Position numbers and translations under genes: made by a program. From DATNPX01 sp036702975 (GTDB lineage Bacteria > Cyanobacteriota > Vampirovibrionia > Obscuribacterales > Obscuribacteraceae): a stretch of 64,000 nucleotides of DNA. Positions 18,744-26,568 of this stretch are shown in pieces; within the stretch, counting starts at the first letter, position 1, and every line of letters starts with the position of its first letter. The notes under the pieces were generated by a model. It was not told where the DNA came from, made no database searches, and saw nothing but the letters and a program-made list of their open reading frames with translations. The DNA lies in contig DATNPX010000050.1 of the NCBI GenBank assembly GCA_036702975.1, positions 62,001 to 126,000 on the forward strand, written 5' to 3'.

Positions 18744-19430
18744 ATGAATAACCAAGTGGTGTCAAATCTCTACCAAGTTCTCAGTCAAGACATGGCGGAA
18801 AGCGTTGAACAGCAGCTGAAACGCAATCCGCAGAGCAATTTTGGTCTACCGACTGGACACTCGCCCTTAGGTGCTTATCAGATCCTCAGCCAGTGGAGCC
18901 GCGAGGGAAGGCTTGATTGGAGCCAAGCCAACTGCTTTGCCCTGGATGAGTATCTGGATGCTGACCAGGAGGAGACTTTTCAGCAATTTTTGGAAACGAA
19001 TCTCTACCAGCATACGAATCTGCCCCAGAACCAGCGTTTCAACCCCAAAAACAACGATGACTACGACGCATTGATTAAAGATAAAGGTGGGTTAGACCTA
19101 ACCATCCTCGGCATCGGCACCAACGGCCACATCGCCTTCAACGAGCCTGGTACCCCAAGAGCGAGCTGGACTCATTGCATCTGGCTGACTGAATCGACGC
19201 GTGCAGCAAATCAAACATATTTCGGTCCCGGCGATGAGGTACCCAAGAGGGCTGTCACCATGGGCATCGAGACGATTCTCGCCAGCAAAAAAATCATCTT
19301 GATCGCCAGCGGAGCGCACAAACAAGCAGTTCTCGAAAAAGCGCTTTTAGGCGAAGTCAATTCGCAAGTGCCGGCTTCATTTCTCAGCCTGCACTCCGAC
19401 GTGACAGTACTCTCCGATTTCGAGTTTTAG
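18744..19430 (+). CDS. nagB: Glucosamine-6-phosphate deaminase
   Basis: NagB converts glucosamine-6-phosphate to fructose-6-phosphate and ammonia. The 228-residue length is that of the short Bacillus-type enzyme. The motifs are clear: ALDEYLDAD with the catalytic Asp, GIGTNGHIAFNEPG with His and Glu, and the helix EVPKRAVTMGIETILASKK. Bacillus NagB also has Asn in the position of the Escherichia coli Asp (TNGH), so this is not a loss. A relative, 6-phosphogluconolactonase, lacks this Asn-Glu-Pro loop. It may recycle amino sugars from peptidoglycan. No nagA is present in the window. Confidence 0.9.
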   Translation: MNNQVVSNLYQVLSQDMAESVEQQLKRNPQSNFGLPTGHSPLGAYQILSQWSREGRLDWSQANCFALDEYLDADQEETFQQFLETNLYQHTNLPQNQRFNPKNNDDYDALIKDKGGLDLTILGIGTNGHIAFNEPGTPRASWTHCIWLTESTRAANQTYFGPGDEVPKRAVTMGIETILASKKIILIASGAHKQAVLEKALLGEVNSQVPASFLSLHSDVTVLSDFEF

Positions 19431-19443
19431 TAGCCACAAACTA

Positions 19444-19461
19444 TTGCCGTCAAAGCGGCAA
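19444..19461. terminator. Hairpin between convergent nagB and GT39-like gene
   Basis: TTGCCG (19444-19449) and CGGCAA (19456-19461) form a 6-bp stem with a 6-base loop. It overlaps the stop of the minus-strand gene. Neither side has a clear T-run, so termination is uncertain. Confidence 0.35.
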
Positions 19462-21234
19462 ATAATAGCCATGAAGGTCATCAATCTTCTTCCAACCTTC
19501 TTTGATCATGAACTCAGGCTCTGGTTCTGGGCTTGAACCCTTTTTCAACCCGAGTTGTTTCAAGCGCTGGAAATAGTGACCGTCCAGATCAGACTGACTG
19601 TACGAAACGCCCTGACTGAAATACACAAGTGCCTTGACGTTGTATTTTTTCAGTTCATCGATCAATGCGGCTCGACGTTCTGGGGTAGCTGACCAAAACT
19701 GCGTCGGCTCGGGAATATCAGCTACGATGTGCAGACGACACTGTCGCGCCCAAACTTCCATCTCTTTATCGCCCAAACGAGCAACATTGTCGCCACCATG
19801 CAAACCAGCAGCCTGCAGGTCTTTCATGACTTCAGCATATGGATAGGAAGCTGGGGACAGCGCTTTCACAACATCGCCCACTTCGCGAACAATAGCATTT
19901 CCAATGCAAAAGATGCACATAAGAATGGTCGTCCAGCGCAATGCTTTGTTTCCAATTTCGGTCGCATTCAAGCGCAGCGAAGAGAAAAATCCAACAACAA
20001 TCAGCAGACATGCGGATTGGAAGTAACGATTAGTGTGCTCGAAGATGATGAATACGGCGAGAGGCGTACCAAAGCAAGTAACGAGGGAGATCAAGAATAA
20101 GGGCGCGTTAAAGAGTACAGAGTCGGTTGTTAGATATTTTCGCTTATATATGAACGCAAGAAAAACACATAGCATAGCCAGTGGAGCTATAAAAAGTTCA
20201 ATCAGGGCAATCATGTTCAACGAGTAAACCGACAGCAAACGGTCAGGCATCAGCTGAACTCTCGCGCCCCGATACCAGTAAGAAGGATCGAAATGCGGTG
20301 GGTAGGTGCAACTTTGTTCGTATCGAAACTCGTAAGCATCAGGTTGCGAGAAGATCTTTCTGGTCGGATGCAAGAGGTGCTGCCGCTCTTCGTCATCGCC
20401 TGTTGCATGAGGTGGTGTCAGACCTTGCTGTACCATCCAATAGTAATTTAGCTTTGCTGTCGGTGAGAACGTTACCGCACCTTCGGCCCGGCTTACCGCA
20501 ACCATTAAGGGCAGTGAGATTAAGGTTGTGATTGCTAACGCCATAATAAGTTTCGGCAGTCGACCCAAGGTGTTTCTGAGCAGAAGCGAGACATACAGAA
20601 ACAGCGACAGTGGAAACATCACGGACTTTGCATAGTAAGCGACACCTAATGTGATACCAAGAATCACAAAGTCCTTTGTTTTGTTACTACCTGCCTGGAT
20701 TGCAAGGGCGCGACTCATTGCCAGAAAAAGAAGCCCATGCGCAAGAAGGTCGGGTGTATCGGTCTCGATGCCGGTCAGTGCTGGAAAGTAATACAAAAAA
20801 AGGCTGCACAGCAGCAACATCCACAAATGTCTTGGAATGCGGGCAAAGACTGATTGCGATTTTCGAAATGAGCGTGCATAGAAGATCAGAAAAGATGACA
20901 AAAATGCCCGGAAGCAGAACAAAACAAAGATGAGCACGACAAGATTCGTCATATGCAATTGGGCCGGCTCCCAATAGGGTGGAAGCCGAACAATCGACGT
21001 AACGACAGCAATTACAAGTGGATAGAGGGGGCTCCAATAGGCAGTGAATCCACTAGCGAAGTCGCCCTGCTTGAAGTGGTCGGCCATGTCCAGATAACTG
21101 ACCGCATCTTGCATGTAATAGTCGAAGCGATAGGCAAAAAGCTGGGTTATTGCCATTACAGCGAGCGAGATCGCAAATACCCAACAAATTCTGGCTGTCT
21201 TACGATGTTCCGTTGCCGACAACTCAGACTTCAC
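19450..21234 (-). CDS. GT39/ArnT-like membrane glycosyltransferase
   Basis: This 594-residue protein has about ten membrane segments and an N-terminal loop DYYMQDAVSYLDMADHFKQG, then YWSPLYPLVIAV. The acidic pair near the start of the first loop is typical of PMT_2/ArnT-type GT-C enzymes that use polyprenol-phosphate sugars. A C-terminal extracytoplasmic region of about 150 residues follows. The start is GTG at 21234, supported by AGAAGG seven bases upstream. The substrate is unknown. It may work with the other surface glycosyltransferases in this window. Confidence 0.75.
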   Translation of the reverse strand: MKSELSATEHRKTARICWVFAISLAVMAITQLFAYRFDYYMQDAVSYLDMADHFKQGDFASGFTAYWSPLYPLVIAVVTSIVRLPPYWEPAQLHMTNLVVLIFVLFCFRAFLSSFLIFYARSFRKSQSVFARIPRHLWMLLLCSLFLYYFPALTGIETDTPDLLAHGLLFLAMSRALAIQAGSNKTKDFVILGITLGVAYYAKSVMFPLSLFLYVSLLLRNTLGRLPKLIMALAITTLISLPLMVAVSRAEGAVTFSPTAKLNYYWMVQQGLTPPHATGDDEERQHLLHPTRKIFSQPDAYEFRYEQSCTYPPHFDPSYWYRGARVQLMPDRLLSVYSLNMIALIELFIAPLAMLCVFLAFIYKRKYLTTDSVLFNAPLFLISLVTCFGTPLAVFIIFEHTNRYFQSACLLIVVGFFSSLRLNATEIGNKALRWTTILMCIFCIGNAIVREVGDVVKALSPASYPYAEVMKDLQAAGLHGGDNVARLGDKEMEVWARQCRLHIVADIPEPTQFWSATPERRAALIDELKKYNVKALVYFSQGVSYSQSDLDGHYFQRLKQLGLKKGSSPEPEPEFMIKEGWKKIDDLHGYYLPL

Positions 21235-21301
21235 CCCACGCCCTTCTGACTATAGAAAACTCTGGTAATCTTAATACGGGCGAGGGAAAAAGGTTAGAAG
21301 A

Positions 21302-21321
21302 GCTAGTATTTAAAAACTAGC
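21302..21321 (+). promoter_or_regulatory. Inverted repeat in leader of FAD oxidoreductase gene
   Basis: GCTAGT (21302-21307) and ACTAGC (21316-21321) pair with an AT-rich 8-base centre. The repeat ends 24 bases before the start codon, so it could be an operator or an RNA hairpin. Function is unknown. Confidence 0.35.
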
Positions 21322-21345
21322 CAACGGTTACCAGGTTAACAAGAA

Positions 21346-22932
21346 ATGGCAGACAAAGCTGCAGTAATCATCGGCGCCGGGCCGGCTGGATTGACGGCAG
21401 CTTTCGAGCTTCTTGAGAGAACCGACGTCAAACCGATAATTCTCGAAAAAAGTCCTCACATTGGCGGACTCTCGCGCACCATTGAGTACAAAGGCAATCG
21501 CATCGACATCGGTCCCCACCGATTCTTTTCAAAGTCAGACCGGGTTATGGATTGGTGGATGCGCTTGTTGCCTTTGCAAGCGTCGGAAGACGGTCAGCAT
21601 GAAATCACATATCAGCAAAAAACGCGCACTATTGCAGGTAGTCCAAGCGGACCAGATCCATTGAAAGACGACAAGGTGATGCTCACCTTGCAGAGACAGA
21701 CGAGAATTTACTATCTGCGCAAATTTTTCGACTATCCGGTGAGCTTGAAAGCCCAAACACTGGCGAATCTCGGCTTGTGGCGCACCATGAAAATCGGTGT
21801 CAGTTATCTGTTTGCAGCGACATTTCCGATCAAACCGGAAGAGAATCTAGAACAGTTCTTCATAAACAGGTTCGGGAAAGAGCTCTATCTAACGTTCTTC
21901 AAGGACTACACAGAAAAAGTGTGGGGAATTCAATGCGAGCAGATAAGCGCCGATTGGGGCGCTCAGCGCGTGAAAGGTCTTTCAATCATGAAGACACTCG
22001 GTCACGCTTTCAAGAAAATCATTGGTGGCGTTGGCGGTATCAGGCAAAAGGAGACTGAGACGTCACTCGTGGAGCAGTTTCTATTTCCGAAACTTGGAAC
22101 TGGCCAAATGTGGGAGGAAGTAGCCCGCATTATTCGCGAGAAGGGCGGCGAAATTCATGTCAACAGAGATGTCAGCGGTATCACTATCGAGGGGAATCAG
22201 GTCGAATCCATCGAAGTAAAAAACCATGAGTCTGGAGAGAGCGAGAGTTTTACAGGCGATTTTTTCTTCTCGACGATGCCGATGCAGGAGCTTGTTCGCT
22301 GCTTATCGGTTCCACCGCCTGCTCACATAAAAGAGATAAGCGAAGGTTTGGTCTATCGAGATTTCATCGAGGTAGGTTTACTCGTCAACAAGCTGAAGGT
22401 AAGCGAAGACACTCCTAATGGCAAACGGCTCATCGCAGACAACTGGATTTATATACAAGAGTCTGACGTACTCGTCGGTCGCATGCAGATTTGGAATAAC
22501 TGGGGACCTTGCATGGTTGCAGACCCGAGCAAGGTCTGGCTCGGGCTTGAGTATTTTTGCTACGAGACAGATCCTGTGTGGAAATTGAGCGACGAAGAGA
22601 TGATCAAGCTAGCGAAAGAAGAGCTTGAAAAAATCGGCATCGCGAATCAGAGCGAAGTCATTGATGGTATGGTGCTTCGAGTAGAGAAGACTTATCCGGG
22701 TTACTTTGGCACTTACGATCGGTTTGATACGTTGCGGGAGTATCTGGACAAATACGAAAATCTGTTTTTGATCGGACGCAACGGTCAGCATCGTTATAAC
22801 AATCAAGACCACTCAATGCTGGCTGCAATGACGGCTGTAGATAATATTGCTTCAGGTATCTTGTCCAAAGACAATATCTGGGCTGTCAATACGGAGATGG
22901 AATATCATGAAGAGAAATCGGCGCAGAGCTGA
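21346..22932 (+). CDS. FAD-dependent amine oxidase/UDP-galactopyranose-mutase-like enzyme
   Basis: This 528-residue flavoprotein has the dinucleotide-binding motif AAVIIGAGPAGLTAAFELLE at residues 5-24 and a second FAD motif near IEYKGNRIDIGPHRFF. A C-terminal region with FLIGRNGQHRYNNQDHS closes the FAD site. The family includes protoporphyrinogen oxidase-like and UDP-galactopyranose mutase-like proteins, often found in exopolysaccharide loci. The exact reaction cannot be read from sequence. Its neighbours include membrane glycosyltransferases, which supports a sugar or lipid-sugar role. The start ATG has AGG twelve bases upstream. Confidence 0.8.
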   Translation: MADKAAVIIGAGPAGLTAAFELLERTDVKPIILEKSPHIGGLSRTIEYKGNRIDIGPHRFFSKSDRVMDWWMRLLPLQASEDGQHEITYQQKTRTIAGSPSGPDPLKDDKVMLTLQRQTRIYYLRKFFDYPVSLKAQTLANLGLWRTMKIGVSYLFAATFPIKPEENLEQFFINRFGKELYLTFFKDYTEKVWGIQCEQISADWGAQRVKGLSIMKTLGHAFKKIIGGVGGIRQKETETSLVEQFLFPKLGTGQMWEEVARIIREKGGEIHVNRDVSGITIEGNQVESIEVKNHESGESESFTGDFFFSTMPMQELVRCLSVPPPAHIKEISEGLVYRDFIEVGLLVNKLKVSEDTPNGKRLIADNWIYIQESDVLVGRMQIWNNWGPCMVADPSKVWLGLEYFCYETDPVWKLSDEEMIKLAKEELEKIGIANQSEVIDGMVLRVEKTYPGYFGTYDRFDTLREYLDKYENLFLIGRNGQHRYNNQDHSMLAAMTAVDNIASGILSKDNIWAVNTEMEYHEEKSAQS

Positions 22933-23004
22933 CGTGCGAGCAACCGAGGACGCTCCATCGTGCGGTAATCTGTAGACCGAGAAGAATACTGGAGATTGAC
23001 GCAG

Positions 23005-23898
23005 GTGCAAGCCAAGAACAAGAGATCTAGGACCGCCCAGATGTCGATTCAATTACTGCTCAGCCTGATAGGAGCAGTCAGCCTTAGATCCCCATGCTTT
23101 GCCGACAGAATGGATCCGTCCCTCATTCCTCCCGATGTTACCCTGACTACTGGTTCAAGTGGAGCAGCAGCCGCTGCCGCGCATTCCAGCGGTCCAACTC
23201 CTGGACTAGGCGCAAGTACCACACCGGCTGCAGGGACAAGTGCCGCGGCATCAACTCCAGCGGCAACGGCAACGCCTAAGCCTGGACAAATGTTGCCTCC
23301 AGGTGCGATCCCATCCCCGCCCCCCCCGCCAACAGGCTCTGGCAACATCGGCGGACGTCCGCAGGTAAACAGTCCCTCCAACTATTCAATGTTCCAGACA
23401 CAGCCTTCCACTGGTCCTCAAGCCACTCCAGACATTTCTCATGATCCTGTTGCGACGATCGAAACAGCCAAGGGAGCGATCACAATTCGCTTGTTCCAGA
23501 GCTTAGCACCCAAGACTGTGGCTAATTTCGTCGAACTAGCACAAAAAGGCTTTTTCAATGGACTAACGTTCCACCGGGTAGAACCGAATTTTTGTATCCA
23601 GGGCGGCGATCCGCTAGGCAATGGGTACGGCATGTATCAAGATCCGCAAACCAAACAGCCGCGTTTTCTCGAATTAGAGATTGCGCCTCAACTGAAACAC
23701 AATATGGCAGGTGTTGTCGCAATGGCGCACGGACCGAGTCCAAATAGTGCGAGTTGTCAGTTTTATATCACCCTGTCTCCGCAACCGAGTCTGGACGGGA
23801 AATATGCTATCTTTGGCGGCGTAATCAGCGGCATGAACGTGGTTCAATCTATCGCCAAAGGCGACAAGATGAACACTGTCAGCGTTCAGGTTCCATAA
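23005..23898 (+). CDS. Secreted peptidyl-prolyl isomerase, cyclophilin type
   Basis: The C-terminal 160 residues form a cyclophilin domain: VATIETAKGAITIRLF, FNGLTFHRVEPNFCIQGGDP with the catalytic Arg, NMAGVVAMAHGPSPNSASCQFYI with Gln, and LDGKYAIFGGVISGM. It speeds folding of proteins outside the cytoplasm. An N-terminal hydrophobic signal (SIQLLLSLIGAVSLRS) is followed by a linker rich in Ala, Thr and Pro. A start at TTG 22996 is possible, but GTG at 23005 has GGAG at a better distance, and ATG 23041 is another choice. It lies between the FAD enzyme and the dehydrogenase gene on the same strand. Confidence 0.87.
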   Translation: MQAKNKRSRTAQMSIQLLLSLIGAVSLRSPCFADRMDPSLIPPDVTLTTGSSGAAAAAAHSSGPTPGLGASTTPAAGTSAAASTPAATATPKPGQMLPPGAIPSPPPPPTGSGNIGGRPQVNSPSNYSMFQTQPSTGPQATPDISHDPVATIETAKGAITIRLFQSLAPKTVANFVELAQKGFFNGLTFHRVEPNFCIQGGDPLGNGYGMYQDPQTKQPRFLELEIAPQLKHNMAGVVAMAHGPSPNSASCQFYITLSPQPSLDGKYAIFGGVISGMNVVQSIAKGDKMNTVSVQVP

Positions 23899-23969
23899 AT
23901 GCAATTCATAAAAGAACGGTCGAACCAGTCGGCAATTTAAGCAGTCTCAAAGTAAACAACGAGGTAAAA

Positions 23970-25061
23970 ATGCAAATCGTAGTAGTCGGCGGTGGCATGC
24001 AAGGCAGGGTGATTGCAAGAAACTTGATCGCACGCGAAGAGCGTCCTCAGGTAGTAATGGTAGATGTTAAGGCGCAAGAAAAACTGGAAGGTGCGACACT
24101 CAAGCAAGCGAACGTACTCGACCCGGAGCAAGCATCTGAGATAGCAAAAGACGCTGACACAGTGGTTCTCGCCGTACCAAGCACAATTGCACACACAGCA
24201 CTGACAAATCTTATTCGAGCGAAGAAACCGATAGTTGATGTCAGTTTTACACCAGATCCACCACTCGACCTTAGCCCTCTCGCAGAGGCAAACACGGTCT
24301 GCTGCGTGGTCGATTGTGGCGTAGCACCTGGTCTTAGCCACATGCTTGTTGGCCAAGCCCACACAGAACTAGGCGGACTAGATTATGCACGAATCTTGGT
24401 TGGTGGAATACCTCAGACTCCGCCAGATGCATTCCGTCATGCAATCTACTTCAATCCCGATGATCTGCTTGCCGAATATGTTCGTCCCGCGCGTGCACGC
24501 AGATTTGGTTTAGATATAGCACCGGCACCAATGGAGACACCAACTGAAAAGCATATTGATAGCGAACTGGGAGAGCTTGAGGCATTCATTAGCGACGGAC
24601 TACGTTCGTTGCTCGGCAGCTTGCCAGACGTTCGCGAGATGAGTGAATGGACTTTACGTTGGCCCGGACACCTGACTGCAATGAAGCAGCTCTTCGACAT
24701 GGGCTTGCTCAGCGATGACAATGCATCAAACGCAATTGCAAAGACACTTGTAGCAAAATATCCAGCTGAAAAATTTCCAGATTTTCTACTAATGCAGGTA
24801 GAAGCGCGGTACAAGGGACAACAAAAAATCTGGCGCATGCTCGATAGAAGCACAAACGGCGAATCAGCCATGAGCCGCACAACAGGTTATACCACCGCAG
24901 CAACAGCAATGGTACTAGCTCGCAAGCAGTTCACCACTCCCGGTGTCCATGCTCCGGAACGTCTTGGTAAAGAGAAGACACTGACTGGAATCATAGTGAA
25001 CGATTTGCAGGCACGCGGAATCAAGATTGTGGAAATGTCCACCGTGGTGGCATCGCATTAA
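23970..25061 (+). CDS. Saccharopine/lysine 6-dehydrogenase-like enzyme
   Basis: This 363-residue enzyme begins with the NAD(P) motif VVVGGGMQGRVIARNL (residues 4-19) and continues as a saccharopine-dehydrogenase-type fold. The segment VDCGVAPGLSHML is like the active-site region of saccharopine reductase and lysine 6-dehydrogenase. A C-terminal RTTGYTTAATAMVLAR segment also fits. The true substrate is unknown; lysine or a related amino acid is inferred. The ATG at 23970 has GAGG six bases upstream. An upstream extension overlaps the cyclophilin gene and is a shadow. Its last codon lies inside a short tandem repeat. Confidence 0.82.
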   Translation: MQIVVVGGGMQGRVIARNLIAREERPQVVMVDVKAQEKLEGATLKQANVLDPEQASEIAKDADTVVLAVPSTIAHTALTNLIRAKKPIVDVSFTPDPPLDLSPLAEANTVCCVVDCGVAPGLSHMLVGQAHTELGGLDYARILVGGIPQTPPDAFRHAIYFNPDDLLAEYVRPARARRFGLDIAPAPMETPTEKHIDSELGELEAFISDGLRSLLGSLPDVREMSEWTLRWPGHLTAMKQLFDMGLLSDDNASNAIAKTLVAKYPAEKFPDFLLMQVEARYKGQQKIWRMLDRSTNGESAMSRTTGYTTAATAMVLARKQFTTPGVHAPERLGKEKTLTGIIVNDLQARGIKIVEMSTVVASH

Positions 25062-25081
25062 TATCGCCGCATTAATATCGC
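25054..25081 (+). repeat. Two-copy 14-base tandem repeat
   Basis: CGCATTAATATCGC occurs twice in tandem (25054-25067 and 25068-25081). The first copy contains the TAA stop of the dehydrogenase gene. It looks like a slipped duplication. Confidence 0.75.
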
Positions 25082-25141
25082 CGCTCCAGTTTCTGTTTCC
25101 TTCACTCCGCACAGATAATCTCTGTGCTAGCGCAGCACAGC

Positions 25142-26341
25142 TCAGGAAGTTTGAGCATTCGTGTCTTTGAGGTAGGGCAAGATCGTTGTGCGCTGAAACG
25201 GCTCCCGAAAACGCCACACGAACGCGTCTACAAAATAGTGTGCATTGACCAAGCCGAGCAAGAGTCCAACTATCGCATCTTTCATAAGAGTGCTGACGTC
25301 CGGAACTCGTGACCAGACGGACAAACCGATATTGACTACCACAAGACTAAAGCAGACTATAAAAAAGAGACCCACCGGAGAGGAGCCTGGCAAATTAGCT
25401 GATTGTGAATTTGCTTCCGCATCAGTCTTAACATCTACAGCAGCAAAAGCAGAGGTTTCCGACTCTGTGCGCGAGTATTTATTTCGCATGAGCTTCCAAT
25501 TCAAACCGATGTATTGAAACCAATGCCACGTCAAAGGCGCAATGGCCGCCTCACCAAAGTCTCTTCCTAGTGCTGCCATCGGCCACAATGCCAACACTGA
25601 GAGAGCCCAAAACGCAAGCGCTGGCAGATTCAAAGCTTTGCCATCAACCACTAGTTTGCGCAGCTTCATCAAATAGCCAATCACTAAGAAAAACGTATAT
25701 ACGGCCAGCACTGCAAGAAAACCATCAAACCAGATGTTGCTTTGGTTCATCATTAATGCCCGACGGACGAACAGAAGAGCGAACAGAACCGCCGGCACTT
25801 GCAGAGTTAGAACTTCATGCTTGCGCTCGACGATCGCTTCGTTTCCCCGATGATTGTGGTACAGCAGCAGAATGCCGACATTTTGCTGTACAAGGTGTTG
25901 CAGCGACCAAACGAACCAAATACCCAAAACAAGTGGCTTGAAGTAGACGTAAGAAACGACACTGGCTAGCACAATGAGCGGCGGACCGAAAAAATAGATC
26001 CAGCGTTGTTTTTGAGTGCTTCCGTAGTAAGCTCGATTCTTACTGTCAAAGTACATGAACCATGTCGGTCCCTGATGGAACGGTCCTATGCCAAAAGCCG
26101 TCGGAATCAGGGCCGCGAGGATAATTGATTTTGCTGAAAGGGTTGACTGGGTAATACCGTAAACAGCGAGCCCGATTAGAGCAGAGAGAAAGAAGAAAAA
26201 CAGGTCGTGCTCTAACCCGAACATCCAGGGGAAACGAACGACGGCTGATTTCCTAGCAACAGAAACTGACAAAGCGTCCACCCGAGCAGCTGCACTACAA
26301 TAGGATATACCCAGTCTAGCCAGTGGACTAAGCCAATTCAC
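25142..26341 (-). CDS. Polytopic membrane protein of unknown function
   Basis: I do not recognise a named family. The product of 399 residues has about eight to nine membrane segments and His-rich loops: FGIGPFHQGPTWFMY, WSLQHLVQQN, LTWHWFQYIGLNWKLM and, near the C-terminus, VNAHYFVDAFVWRFREP. Conserved His and Asp in membrane loops recall metal-dependent lipid or carotenoid enzymes, but that is only a resemblance. The reading frame starts at a GTG with a weak ribosome site, so a start nearer FGLEHDLFFFFL (residue 41) is possible. It converges with the dehydrogenase gene. Confidence 0.65.
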   Translation of the reverse strand: MNWLSPLARLGISYCSAAARVDALSVSVARKSAVVRFPWMFGLEHDLFFFFLSALIGLAVYGITQSTLSAKSIILAALIPTAFGIGPFHQGPTWFMYFDSKNRAYYGSTQKQRWIYFFGPPLIVLASVVSYVYFKPLVLGIWFVWSLQHLVQQNVGILLLYHNHRGNEAIVERKHEVLTLQVPAVLFALLFVRRALMMNQSNIWFDGFLAVLAVYTFFLVIGYLMKLRKLVVDGKALNLPALAFWALSVLALWPMAALGRDFGEAAIAPLTWHWFQYIGLNWKLMRNKYSRTESETSAFAAVDVKTDAEANSQSANLPGSSPVGLFFIVCFSLVVVNIGLSVWSRVPDVSTLMKDAIVGLLLGLVNAHYFVDAFVWRFREPFQRTTILPYLKDTNAQTS

Positions 26342-26568
26342 CCACGGCTACGCTTAATTATTTGCGGACCGACAGAACCACTCCGCAACGACGTGCGCCG
26401 AGTCCAATAGCCCCGAACGTGCGGTCCTCACTCTTGACAGATGAAGCTGGCCTAGTCCGCCAGAAGCGACTATTCCGACACTTTTTAAAGTCTATGCCTA
26501 TAATGTAATGGTCTCGGTAACTCGAAACAAATGAAACAATTCAATTCAAGTCATACCAACCAGAAAAC